Counted from the first letter of the stretch, positions 23,360 to 34,238 are shown. The stretch is DNA of 64,000 bases from Manihot esculenta (GCF_001659605.2 NC_035174.2:22766027-22830026), one strand, 5' to 3'. The notes: generated from the letters alone by a model not told the origin. Translations and numbers: made by a program.

Positions 23360-23559
23360 GTGTTTTTATTTTATTATTATTCTGTGATTATCTCTTTGAA
23401 AGTTGGTTAGATTGTTTGATACAGTTTTAATTCTTTATTTAAAAAAAAAAAAAAAGGGGAGAGGGAAGCCCAAAAATTCCAGGTTCGGAGGCACATTCGG
23501 CCCCCTAACCTTCAATTTCAAGGGCAATATGAAAAGCGGGAAATTTTTTTTTTGTCTTT

Positions 23560-23911
23560 TTCTTTTCTCTTTTTCGGCCGCCTAACATTTTATTCGGCGG
23601 CCGAACCTTGTTGATTTTCGGCCGCCGAAGATTAAGTTCGGCCTCCTAAAATTGCCCATTTTCGGCCGCCGAAGCTTAGTTCGGCCGCCGAAACTGCACG
23701 TTCCTTAAAAACCCCCGCGACAGCTCATCGTCTTCCTCGCGCGACTCTCTCTCTCCCCGAAGCTCCCTTCGTTCTCCCTCGCAAAAATTGCTGTTTCTGA
23801 GCCTTTTTTTTCCCTCAAAAACCTCCATTTTTCATCTTTCCTTTCACTCAAACGCCTCAAAATGCTTTTTTTTTTCTTCTCAAGGAACCCATTTCGAGCT
23901 TTTTCATTTGG
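23560..23911 (+). promoter_or_regulatory. Probable internal promoter and 5' leader of the extra gene
   Basis: After pol, six TTCGGCCGCC(G/T)AA-type motifs lie at 23573, 23593, 23616, 23637, 23660 and 23679. A TATA-like TTCCTTAAAAACCC follows at 23701, then a C/T-rich stretch with CTCTCTCTCTCCCC typical of plant core promoters and leaders. The same motif plus TATA layout occurs in the LTR. The leader ends at a consensus splice donor (23912). Promoter activity is inferred. Confidence 0.55.
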
Positions 23912-24396
23912 GTAAGTTTTCTGTTTTCTCTCTCCGTTTTTATGCGTTTTGGTTTATTTTGTGTTGATTTGATGTTGCTTTTAGCTCTCTAATTTGTCTA
24001 AGCTTAGATTTTGATTTTAATTTCTGGTTTTGAATATGGGCTTGGTGCAATAACTGATTAGCTGGGTTAATACATGTTGATTAAGCTGGGTTACTTTATT
24101 TGGTTGTGTTTTTGATGAGTTTTGTTGATATGGGTACATAAAATCTGCTGGATTTTTTTTGTGTTGCTCTCTGTTAGCTGGGTATATATATATATAATAT
24201 TTTTTTGTTTGTTTTATTAGCTCTCTTTTTGCTATGATTAGCTGGGTTATATTATTGTTGTGTAGATATCAATGCATGGTTTTGAAGATAAGTTTGTGAT
24301 GCTTATTAGTTGGCTTTTATGTTGGTTTTGGGCTGAGTTTTGTGGTATTGCTGCTTATGGTTAGTTCTTTTATTTTTTTTTCATTTGCCTCTGTAG
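23912..24396 (+). other. Probable 5'UTR intron before the extra gene
   Basis: A 485-bp intron is predicted from TTTGG|GTAAGTTTT at 23912 to a T-rich tract and TGCCTCTGTAG at 24396. It is T-rich throughout, like plant introns. The acceptor lies 16 bp before the ATG at 24413. No transcript evidence is available here. Confidence 0.6.
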
Positions 24397-24412
24397 CTGT
24401 TGTTTGGGTAAC

Positions 24413-25711
24413 ATGGGTAGAAAAACCACAGCCCGTAGACATCCATATTTTAGAGGTCAATCCAGTAGACAGTCTGAGGCTCCTAGGTCCCCCTCCCCTG
24501 ACCCTCCTGCCTCTCCACCCTTTGGGTTCCCTGTTGTTAGAGAGCATGATCCTGCTTTTCAGCCTTTTTCTCTCAGGTTTGTTCATCCTGGGAGAACCAT
24601 TCATGCTAACAGTGTTCAGCTCTTTCGTTCTCATGGTTTTTTACAGCCATTCATTGTTCAGGGTTGGGAGCATCTTCTTATCACTCCATCAGACACCCAT
24701 CCTAGGATTGTTAGGGAGTTCTATGCAAACCTACACACCTTTACCCGTCACACTCCCCCCCACCTGGTCAGCTTTGTAAATGGTCAGAGAGTTTTCCTCA
24801 CTCCTGACATCATTGCTCGGCATCTAGGTGTCTCCAACTGTGGGGCTGTTGTCTCTACCACTCATAAGTGGATCACTGGTGAGGTCTCTTCCCTTCACCA
24901 GACTAGGATTATTTCAGGAGACGTAGATCGTGAGGAGCCCTCTAGGCTTAAGGCCTGTGACCTCAACACTCTCCCTAAAGTTGTTCACCACATAGTCACC
25001 TATGAGATTCTCCCTAGATCGGGTCATAGGACTGCACTCTCCTACTCTGACATGTTTGTAGTATCTTGTCTGCTAGAGGGTCGAACCCTTAACCTGCCAC
25101 ATATTATGATTCACTCTATAGCAGACTCCCTTAGGCTGAGTCGAGGTTGTCTCCCCTTTGGCCGTCATCTCACTCTTCTTCTTCGAGCCCTAGGGGTTGA
25201 CCCAGGTACCGAGTCGGCCTTACCTTTGTCTAGTGAGTACACCCCCTATACTGAGGCTACCCTCCACCACATGGGTTTGATTAGGAGAGGCAATGAATTT
25301 TATAATTCTAGGAGAGATTTTGCAGCTCGCAGAGCAGCACATGCAGCAGCACAGGCACATGATGGTTCTGATGAGGAGTCAGATGATGCTTCTCCTGCTG
25401 ATCTTGAGACAGAGCGAGCTCCCCGTGGCGATGCTAGTACCGGGCGGTCCACCGAGCAGGGTACATCTTCACGGACTGCATCTGATCTGTATGATGCCAT
25501 GGGTCGTCTGGAGCTGCAGGTTGCTCAGATGTTTGATCGCCAGGCTCAGATGTCTGATCACCAGACTCAGATATCTAATCGCCAGACTCAGATGGAGCAG
25601 CAGTTAGCACGACTTACAGACCAGCAGCAGACCCTGATCGAGCAGCAGAGCCAGATTTTGCACCTTCTTCAGCAGTCATCTGGAGTGCCACCTCCTCAGC
25701 CTCCTCAGTGA
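24413..25711 (+). CDS. Extra 3' gene of SIRE-like copia, 432 aa
   Basis: The frame begins at ATG 24413 (context AACATGG) and is open to TGA 25709-25711. The N-terminus is basic and Ser/Pro-rich. The middle (residues about 50-260) is a globular region with motifs such as FLQPFIVQGWEHLL, VREFYANLHTF, VNGQRVFLTPDIIARHLGV and LPRSGHRTALSYSDM, resembling the 'putative plant transposon protein' domain (PF20167, from memory). An Ala-rich and acidic linker follows, then a Gln-rich heptad array (residues about 365-420, repeated QMSDHQTQ-like units) predicting a coiled coil, and a Pro-rich end. No signal peptide or membrane segment is visible, so it is not an obvious envelope despite its position. The two LTRs and pol are on the same strand. 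Function unknown; nucleic-acid or Gag association is conceivable but not shown. Confidence 0.8.
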   Translation: MGRKTTARRHPYFRGQSSRQSEAPRSPSPDPPASPPFGFPVVREHDPAFQPFSLRFVHPGRTIHANSVQLFRSHGFLQPFIVQGWEHLLITPSDTHPRIVREFYANLHTFTRHTPPHLVSFVNGQRVFLTPDIIARHLGVSNCGAVVSTTHKWITGEVSSLHQTRIISGDVDREEPSRLKACDLNTLPKVVHHIVTYEILPRSGHRTALSYSDMFVVSCLLEGRTLNLPHIMIHSIADSLRLSRGCLPFGRHLTLLLRALGVDPGTESALPLSSEYTPYTEATLHHMGLIRRGNEFYNSRRDFAARRAAHAAAQAHDGSDEESDDASPADLETERAPRGDASTGRSTEQGTSSRTASDLYDAMGRLELQVAQMFDRQAQMSDHQTQISNRQTQMEQQLARLTDQQQTLIEQQSQILHLLQQSSGVPPPQPPQ

Positions 25712-25825
25712 TCTTTTTGTTTATTTGGTTGCTTTTGTTTTCCCCTTTTTGTTATTGTGATATTTTTTTTTGTTTTTGATGATGTCAAAAGGGGGAGAAT
25801 GGTATAATGGTATCATATATGTATA

Positions 25826-25973
25826 TATTTGATATTTTGGATATTGGCTATATTAGTTTAACTCTTTTGGTTTTATGGATTTTGATACATTGTGATATCT
25901 ATTTGATATTTTGGATATTGGCTATATTAGTTTAACTCTTTTGGTTTTATGGATTTTGATACATTGTAATATC
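25826..25973 (+). repeat. 74-bp tandem duplication in the 3' untranslated part of the copia
   Basis: Two copies start at 25826 and 25900 (TATTTGATATTTTGGATATTGG...) and are almost identical. They follow an upstream purine tract, AAAAGGGGGAGAATGG (about 25787-25802), distinct from the final polypurine tract. Confidence 0.9.
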
Positions 25974-26234
25974 TATTTGACTCATGATTATTGTCTATAA
26001 TTATAACTTTTCTTGAGATGCATTTTTTGTTGGAACTCATTCATTCATATAGGATCCATCCATTGCATCTCATTGCATTGAGTCAAAACCTCCCTTATGT
26101 GCCTTCTCACATTTTAAATATGGCATAAAGTATTTTTGACAGGGGGAGCACATTAAGGGGGAGTAATTTTTAAAATGCACACACTACACCTATGATTATT
26201 ATTTTATTGATTACCAATTGTTTGTCATCATCAA

Positions 26235-26248
26235 AAAGGGGGAGATTG
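26235..26248 (+). other. Polypurine tract of SIRE-like copia
   Basis: AAAAAGGGGGAGAT directly precedes the right LTR start TGTTAGACC at 26249. Similar purine tracts occur at about 25787 and 26151 in the same 3' region. Confidence 0.85.
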
Positions 26249-26856
26249 TTAGACCTAAATATCTTAATCCTTGTTTTGATGATTAATAAACAATTGGTGT
26301 GCTACTAATTATCTTCAAAGGTGTTTTGTATTGAGCTTGTAGGTCCCTTATTAAAATAAATGGAATTGCTTCAGTCACAAGAGTGAAAAGTGCTAATTAT
26401 GGAAGCATACTACAAGAAAGGGATTATAAAGTATTTTCTTTCTTATTATACGTTGCCAATTTATTTATTGTGAATTTCAGGTAATTAATTGTGATGGCTC
26501 AAGGTTTCCTTCTTTTCTAAAAGTTTTTTAGATATGGCCATTTTTTTAAAGTACTTGACTTTTAGGGACTAAAATGAAATTTTCCAAAAGAAGTGATTTT
26601 GAAATGATTCTTTATCAAAATGAAAGATCTAAAAATATACGTTACAAAAATTCAAACGGATTGAAAAATGGAATTTTATAGCCTAAGTTATGATTTTTCA
26701 AAGATTTAAAGAAGGATTTTTGTGCCCCCTAAACACAACCTTCGGCTTCCGAAAGTCAGGGACAGAAACGAAAGTCCCATATGTTCGGCCGCCGAACATT
26801 GACTTTCGGCCGCCGAAAGTGATTTTTCAACCAGCCCCCTAAAGTGCAACCTTCGG
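26249..26856 (+). repeat. Right LTR of SIRE-like copia, 5' part
   Basis: Matches the left LTR from its first base up to the CTTCGG at 26851-26856, where the gypsy element interrupts it. 26852-26856 (TTCGG) is the gypsy's left target-site duplication. Confidence 0.93.
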
Positions 26857-27034
26857 TGTAATACCCGGCTCGAGTCCGGCATCGGCATTCCTGTAGTCCG
26901 GTGGAATCTCGGGTGTCGGAACCCTCGAGAAGGGTAATACATATGTTTTCCAAGGTATTTTCACTTGTTTTCATGTTTTGAAGTGTTAAAAGACTTGAGT
27001 TTTGAAAGAAAAGCAACAAGGGAGAAAAGCAAAG

Positions 27035-27110
27035 GTTCGGCCGCCGAAGGTCACTTTCGGCCGCCGAACATTGCATGGTTGCGGCTTCACGTTCGGCTGC
27101 CGAAGGTGGT
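27035..27110 (+). promoter_or_regulatory. GCC-box-like motifs upstream of the gypsy TATA box
   Basis: Three copies (TTCGGCCGCCGAAGG, TTCGGCCGCCGAAC, TTCGGCTGCCGAAGG) fall within 75 bp directly before the TATAAAA at 27124-27130. The motif is the same as in the unrelated copia LTR. Repeated in the right LTR at about 34417-34492. A role in transcription is inferred. Confidence 0.7.
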
Positions 27111-27123
27111 CTGGCCAGCCACC

Positions 27124-27130
27124 TATAAAA
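27124..27130 (+). promoter_or_regulatory. TATA box of the gypsy LTR
   Basis: CCACCTATAAAAGGGCC, a strong plant TATA context; the same sequence is at 34506-34512 in the right LTR. Confidence 0.75.
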
Positions 27131-27656
27131 GGGCCAAGGGTCGGTGGAAGAAGGTTATTTCTCCTCCACTTGCAGCCAGAGGTGAGTTTCAGCCTCTCCT
27201 ACGTTGACTTGCATGTTTTCCATGATTTTCATCAAATCTTTCAAGAGTTTTAAGAGTTTTGGTGCCTTATGAAGGTTTTGAGCAAAAGAACCAAGTTTTG
27301 AGCTTGGAGCTTTGGAAGAGCTTTTCTTCATATCTCCACGTTAGGATCCTTCATCCTCAAGTTGTGTAAGAGGTAAGTGAAGATCCTGAGCTTCTTTGAT
27401 GATTTTGAAAGATTTTATGAAGTTTGTATGGGTAGTATGCATGTTTAGGTTTAGGTGAGGTTTTTGATGATTTGTGGTGTTCAAACATGTTTAAGTGTTA
27501 TGTGCTATGTTTGTTTGGGGTTTTAGGGTAGTTTTAGACCCCTTGTGCATATATATATGTATATGCTAGTTGGGAGTAGTTGATATGCGTGTTTGTAGGT
27601 TTTTGGGCAAAGTTTGCATGAAACAGAGCAAGGTTCTGTCCTGCGGGCAAAACCAG

Positions 27657-27905
27657 GTTCGGCCGCCGAAGGAAGGTTCGGCCGCCGAACCCCTTGTGGA
27701 GGCAGTTCGGCTGCCAAAGGTTGCCCCCGAAAGCTAGGCTTTCGGTTTAGACAGAGACTTTCGGCCGCCGAAAGAGGGAGTTCGGCCGCCGAAAGTGTGT
27801 GAGTTTCGTCTCTGGACAAGACCTTCGGCCGCCGAAGGTGCCGCCGAACATGCATGAGTTTCGTCTCTGGAGTGGGGTTTCGGCCGCCGAACCTGCCGCC
27901 GAAAG
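27657..27905 (+). repeat. Second GCC-box-like motif cluster in the gypsy LTR
   Basis: About nine full or partial TTCGGCCGCCGAA units lie in 250 bp downstream of the TATA box, interleaved with GAGTTTCGTCTCTGG and GACAGAGAC words that also occur in the copia LTR array. Right-LTR counterpart about 35073-35320. Confidence 0.85.
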
Positions 27906-29012
27906 TGCCCTGTCCAGCTTTCTTTTGCATGTTTTATGTGATGGGTTTCGGCTTGTTTAGAGGGGTTTTAGGGAGTTTCTTAGAGATGTTCTTGAGTGAG
28001 TTTGGTCCCTCATTTGAGTCCACCTGTGTAGGTACGGACCAGAGGAATCAGGGAAGTCAGCAGTGAGTCTAGTGTCAGAACCTGCAGAGTCAGTTCAGAG
28101 ATAACTAAAGGTGAGTGGAATTGAACTCAATGTTTTAATATGAGAACTGATATTTTATCATGCTTCATGCATCATGAATATGCTATAAGGTGAGTGCATT
28201 AGTGTACACAAAGATGATGCATTGCATTTATCCTTGTACTTGGCATGGCTCCTTGTACATTGCTTCTGTGAGACGGCACGGACTTCGTGAGGATTCACTA
28301 GCCCTCAGAGGAAAGACCTGGAACAGCCCTACGGGGACCAGGCACAAAGACCTGGAACAGCCCTACGGGGACCAGGCACATGGTACTCCGGTACCCCAGA
28401 TGAGATAGAGGGAGTTTTGATCCGTCCGGCCGAGGTGATGTGATTATGTGTTGCATTCCATGAGAGCATGTTTTATCACCTGTTATTTTATTACGATTCT
28501 ACTCACTGGGCTAGAGTAGCTCATCCCTCTCCCCTAACTCCAGTTGTGCAGGTTCAGAGGTCAGAGAGAACTCAGCAGGGTACAGGAAGAGTACAGAGTA
28601 TTGTAATAGCTAGTGTGGACATGTAAATGTATAGAGAGAGTGTATATGTACCGTGTATAGCATAGTGCTTGACTATAAGACTTGTAATCCCTTTGTGGAG
28701 TCACATGATCAGTTTATGTATGTTTCTTTATTGTTGTATGTTTATGAGCAAAAACCAGGCTTAACATTCTGAGTTTGATCCGCCTAGAGCCATGAGGAGC
28801 TCTAGTAGGGATTAGTAGAGAACAGAGAGAGTGCATGCACAGGTTAAGCCTTGGAATGAAGAAAAGTTTTATGTTTTTACAGAAAGGTATGATCATGTAT
28901 GGGATTTCACAGGTACACAGAGTTCAGAGTAGGCTTACTACGGGTCCCGGCGACCTTAAGTCGATCTGGATCCTAGTGCCGGTAGCAGTTCGGTTTCCGG
29001 GCTGTTACAGAT

Positions 29013-29025
29013 TGGTATCAGAGCC
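29013..29025 (+). other. Primer-binding site of nested gypsy
   Basis: TGGTATCAGAGCC, three bases after the left LTR, complementary to initiator methionine tRNA. Confidence 0.92.
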
Positions 29026-29231
29026 CTAGGTTCACATGGTCGGACCTATAGAGAGAGTTGTGGGCTCATAGAGAGGGTTATCAGGTCAAGCACCATAGGA
29101 AAACATGTCCACTAGGATAGGATGTTGTCCTGTCGCTATATGCCGATGTGCAATGCCATGAGTTATGCATGTGCATGGTTTTGATGTGTTGCTGATGTGT
29201 TATGTGATTTGTTGTTTTCCAGAGAGTGAAG

Positions 29232-32200
29232 ATGCGAGGAACTCGTCGATCCGCGAGATTGACTGGAGTCCCACCTGTAAGTGAGGGTACAGCTGCTCGT
29301 CCACCTGCCTTGCCAAGGGCAAGAGCTCACAGGTCAAGCAGGGAAGGAACGTCACGAGACCCTAGAAGGTCTTCTGACGAGAGCAGGAGAGGAGTAAGCA
29401 GAGGGGGAGGTGTGATGGAAGAGGATCAGAGTAGAGATGTAAGCATGGGTGTAGGAAGGTCAGAAGAAGGTATGGGGGAGTCCCAGGGAGGCATGCAGGC
29501 CTCGGGGTTTGGCTATCCACCCTTTCCTCAGGGCCCAGAGTATCCGATGGGAGGTACGTCGGATTACTCCAACTTTGCCCCATATCCACCCTACATGCCA
29601 TATATGCCCTATCCTTCCTTTTATCCACCATATCACATGTATCCACCCCCACCTGTTCATCCAAGTCCAGTACAGCCTGAAGTGAGGGAACCAGTTCCTC
29701 CACCACCACCTCCTGAACCAGTAGCCCCTGTTGTGGAAGCACAGCAACCCAGTTCTTCAGGGGGAAGTAAGGTGAAGATGACCGAGTACTTAAAGTTGGA
29801 TGCTCCTAAATTCAATACAGGAGATGATCCCTTTGAGTATCTCAGTGCAGTCAGAATGATAACAAGTGAGTTGGGAGCTGATGACGGTAGAGCCATTGAG
29901 ATGGCAGGGTTCACTTTAAAGTGCAAGAAAGCTAGAGAATGGTTCAAGAACTATGTGGACCCGAGACTTGAGAGTATGACATGGGAAGAGTTCGCCAACG
30001 AATTTGCTGGCTGGGCTTTTCCTGACAGTTCCAGGGAACTAAAGGTTGTAGAGTTTGAGCAGTTGAGACAGACGGAGGAGATGAGTGTTGATGAATATAC
30101 AGATAAGTTCCTGGAATTGTTGCCATATGTCGGTCAGGCATATGAGACAGATCAGAAGAAGGCAAAGAGATATGCCACAAGGCTTCATCCCAGGTATTTC
30201 TCTTTGATTCTTCATGCGGAGAAGGAAAGTTTCCACTCTATTGTGGATGCTGCTAGAAAGATGGAGGCCAGTGCCATAAGTCAAGGTGTAGTCAAGGCAC
30301 AGTCTTCTGGTGTTAAACCAGGTTCCTCCTCACAGAGTACAGCAAGTGCAAGTAAGAAGAGATGGGAGAAATTCAGAGGAAAGAGAGGCAAGTTTTGGAA
30401 CAGGCTTAAGTCGGGTCTGGGAATGAGTAGTGGCTCCAGTTCTGGCGCAGATTTTCCAGTGTGCAAGAGGTGTGGCAAACAGCATAGAGGAGCTTGTCAG
30501 TTGGGATCCACAGCCTGCTATAGATGTGGGTAGGAGGGACATTAGGCACGGGAATGTCCTCAGGCGACTTTGGTTGCACCATCCCAGCAGATGAGTGCGG
30601 GCAGTGTAGTACAGCCCGTAGCTTCAGCCATACCACCAAGCAGTGGCAGAGGAAGAGGAAGAGGGGCAGCCTCTTCATCAGGGATGGGTTCCCGAGGTGC
30701 AGGTCCGTCAGCCCCAGCACGGATTTTCACCCTGACTCAACAGGAGGCAGACACGTCGAACACGGTGGTGTCAGGTAATCTCATCATTGGGTGTTCAGAG
30801 GTGTCTGCTTTAATGGACCCCGGTGCTTCTCACTCTTTCATTTCTTTTGGAGCTGCAAAGAGGTTGGGTCTGATGGTGTCTGAGTTAGCGTGTCCTCTAT
30901 GGATCAGTGGACCCAAATGTGATCCATCTTTGGCAGAGTCAGTCTGTCGGTTCAGTCCAGTGTGCATAGAGGGTAGATACCTTCCAGCTGACCTGGTGGT
31001 TCTAGAGTTGACAGATTTTGATGTCATTCTAGGGATGGACTGGTTATCTACGTATGATACTACCCTGAACTGTAGAGACAAGGTAGTCAGTGTCAGAGAC
31101 CAGGATGGGTCAGAGTGTGTCTTCAGAGGAGACAGGAGAGGGACACCTAGGGGTTTGATATCAGCCCTCCAGGCTCGTAGGATGTTAAGGAAGGGGTGTC
31201 AGGGGTTCCTAGCTTATGTGAGAGAGCTAGACAGTCAGGTTAGGGAACCATCCTCAGTACCAGTTGTTAGAGACTTCCCAGATTTGTTTCCTGAAGAGCT
31301 TCCAGGACTGCCACCGGATAGGGAAATAGAGTTCGAGATTGAGTTGATGCCCAATGCCAGACCGATCTCTATTCCTCCCTACAGGATGGCACCAGCAGAG
31401 TTGCGAGAGTTGAAAGAGCAGTTACAGGATTTGGTAGTTAAGGGTTTCATCCGCCCGAGTACCTCACCCTGGGGTGCTCCAGTATTATTTGTCAGAAAGA
31501 AGGATGGACCTCTGAGACTTTGTGTCGACTACAGACAGTTGAACAAAGTCACGATTAAAAACAAGTATCCGTTACCCAGGATCGATGATCTCTTCGACCA
31601 GCTGGCAGGAGCAGGTTGTTTTTCTAAAATAGATCTGAGATCCGGATACCACCAGTTGAAGATCAGGGAAGGAGATGTATCCAAGACTGCTTTCAGAACC
31701 AGATATGGGCATTATGAGTTCCTTGTGATGCCATTCGGGTTGACTAACGCCCCTGCAGCATTCATGGATCTCATGAACAGGGTTTTCAGGGAGTACTTGG
31801 ATCGTTTTGTGATCGTCTTTATTGATGATATCTTGGTGTACTCCAGGAATGCAGAGGACCATGCCCAGCATCTGCGGATAGTGCTGCAAACCTTGAGAGA
31901 GCATGGCTTGTATGCCAAGTTCTCCAAGTGCGAGTTCTGGCTAAGGAGCATTTCCTTTTTGGGCCATGTTGTATCAGAGGAAGGTATAGCAGTAGATCCC
32001 AAAAAGGTAGAGGCAGTAGCCAACTGGCCTACACCCACTACAGTGACAGAAATCAAGAGTTTTCTGGGTTTGGCAGGCTACTATCGGAGGTTTGTTCAGG
32101 ACTTCTCAAAGATAGCTGCTCCTATGACCAAACTGACCAGAAAGAATCAAAAGTTTGTGTGGTCAGAGGAATGTGAGGAGAGTTTTGCAGAGTTGAAGAG

Positions 32201-34160
32201 ACGGTTAACTTCAGCACCGGTGTTAGCTCTGCCGATCAGTGATGATGATTTCACAGTGTTCTGTGATGCATCCCGAGTGGGATTAGGTTGTGTGTTGATG
32301 CAGAATGACAGAGTGATAGCTTATGCTTCTAGACAGCTGAAGAAGCACGAGCTGAATTACCCGACACACGATCTTGAGATGGCAGCTGTTATCTTTGCAC
32401 TTAAGATGTGGAGGCATTACCTCTATGGGGTAAAATGTGAGATCTATACGGATCATAAGAGCCTGCAGCACATCTTAAGTCAGAGAGAGTTAAACTTGAG
32501 GCAGAGACGGTGGGTAGAATTGCTCAGTGATTACGATTGTAAGATCCAGTATCATCCGGGCAAGGCTCATGTTGTCGCTGATGCCTTAAGCCGAAAGTCA
32601 CTTGGCAGTTTATCCCACATTGCAGTAGAGAGAAGACCGGTGGTGAAGGATTTCTACAAGCTCGTGGAAGAAGGGTTACAGTTGCAGTTATCTGGTACGG
32701 GTGCTTTGATTGCACAGATGAGAGTGACACCAGTGTTTCTAGAGCAAGTGGCTCTGAAACAGCACGAAGACCCCGAGTTAGTGAAGATTGCCAGGACTGT
32801 TCAGTCTGGCAACAGTGCAGAGTTCAGATTTGACGGTGAGGGGATTCTTCGGCACGGTACGCGGTTATGTGTACCAGATGATAGCAGTTTGAAGGCAGAC
32901 ATTATGAGGGAAGCTCATAATACGCGGTATAGCATTCACCCGGGAGCCACCAAGATGTATCAAGATCTGAGAAGGGTGTATTGGTGGCCAGCAATGAAAA
33001 GAGAAGTGGCACAGTTCGTGTCAGCCTGCGAGACATGTCAAAGGGTGAAGCTAGAGCACCAGAAGCCGGCTGGAATGCTTAACCCACTGCCGATCCCAGA
33101 ATGGAAATGGGAGAACATAGCTATGGATTTTGTAGTGGGGTTACCGGCGACGTCTAACAGATTAGACTCCATATGGGTGATTGTGGATAGACTCACGAAA
33201 TCTGCTCACTTCATTCCAGTCAGGAGTAACTACTCTGTGGACAAGTTGGCGCAGGTGTATGTAGACGAGATAGTAAGGTTGCATGGAATTCCAGTGTCGA
33301 TAGTATCAGATCGAGGACCTCAGTTCACCTCCAGGTTTTGGCGGAGTCTGCAAAATGAAATGGGCACAAGGTTGGATTTCAGCACTGCTTTCCATCCACA
33401 GACAGACGGTCAGTCAGAGAGAACCATCCAGACCATTGAAGATATGCTGAGAATGTGTGTGTTAGACTTTGGCGGTTCTTGGAGGCAGCATCTACCTCTG
33501 GTGGAGTTTGCCTACAACAACAGCCATCATGCTAGCATAGGGATGGCTCCTTATGAAGCTCTGTATGGGAGGAAGTGCCGAACACCTGTTTGCTGGGAAG
33601 AGGTAGGAGAGAAACCTCTTGCAGGGCCAGAGTTAGTTGAGATAACCAGCACGTTAGTGCCTATCATCAGAGAGAGGATCAGAACAGCTGTAAGCAGACA
33701 GAAAAGCTATGCAGACATCCGTAGGAAGCAGATAGAGTTCCAGGAGGGGGATATGGTATTGCTTAAGGTGTCTCCGATGAAGGGAGTGGTTCGGTTTGGA
33801 AAGAAGGGTAAACTGGCCCCACGGTACATTGGTCCCTTTGAGATCTTGCAGAAGATCGGGCCTGTGTCGTATAAGCTAGATTTACCGGCTTCTATGGAAC
33901 GAATTCACCCGGTATTCCATGTTTCTATGTTGCGGAAGTTTGTGTCAGATCCAGAGAAGGTTCTTAGTGAACCTGAGGTGGAAATCTTAAGTGATCTCAC
34001 CTATGTAGAGCAGCCAGTGCGGATCCTTGACACCCAGATCAGAAAGCTGAGAAACAAGGAGATACCAATGGTGAAAGTTCTGTGGAACCACCACAACCTA
34101 GAAGAGTGCACTTGGGAAACTCGGGAGTCCATGCTCCAGCAATACCCATATCTGTTTTAA
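29232..34160 (+). pseudogene. Gypsy Gag-Pol with chromodomain, two in-frame TAG codons
   Basis: A single frame from ATG 29232 to TAA 34158-34160. Gag has a Pro-rich N-terminal part (many PPYMPYMPY-like residues), the capsid-type domain (AREWFKNYVDPRLESMTWEEF, near residue 235) and a CCHC knuckle starting CYRCG. Two TAG codons, 30531-30533 and 30543-30545, fall inside that knuckle. Pol continues in the same frame: protease ([13 protein letters not shown]), RT ([24 protein letters not shown]), RNase H ([14 protein letters not shown]), integrase HHCC ([16 protein letters not shown]) and core ([25 protein letters not shown]), then a chromodomain-like end ([17 protein letters not shown]). Apart from the two stops all domains are intact. 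Readthrough is possible in principle, but two stops so close make inactivation likelier. Confidence 0.93.
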
Positions 34161-34224
34161 GGTTAGTTTTTCCCCTTTTCTATGTGTTTATGTTGTGTTA
34201 GGGACATTCGGGGATGAATGTTCG

Positions 34225-34237
34225 TAAGGGGGAGAGA
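34225..34237 (+). other. Polypurine tract of nested gypsy
   Basis: TAAGGGGGAGAGA ends just before the right LTR start TGTAATAC at 34239. Confidence 0.85.
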
Positions 34238-34238
34238 A

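Larger units (their letters stand above)
26857..29009 (+). repeat. Left LTR of nested gypsy
   Basis: 2153 bp. It carries TTCGGCCGCCGAA-type motifs at 27035-27110 just upstream of a TATA box (27124) and a second cluster at 27657-27900 in the transcribed part. A 34-bp tandem duplication (AAGACCTGGAACAGCCCTAC...) is present at 28313-28380; the right LTR has only one copy. Confidence 0.95.

Noticed and set aside
24317..24779. Open frames on the minus strand and in another plus frame over the extra copia gene
   Set aside because: Shadows of the 24413-25711 gene; they cross the predicted intron acceptor and lack any domain.
24413..25711. Retroviral envelope for the extra copia gene
   Set aside because: No signal peptide, cleavage site or membrane helix is visible. 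Position alone is not evidence.
11465..29025. TGGTATCAGAGC-type sequences (11465, 18205, 29013) as tRNA-related genes
   Set aside because: They are primer-binding sites next to LTRs; no cloverleaf or flanking tRNA sequence is present.
29362..32730. Several 60-126-codon minus-strand frames over the gypsy gag-pol
   Set aside because: Complementary-strand shadows of Pro-rich and RT coding sequence; no start context, no recognised domain.
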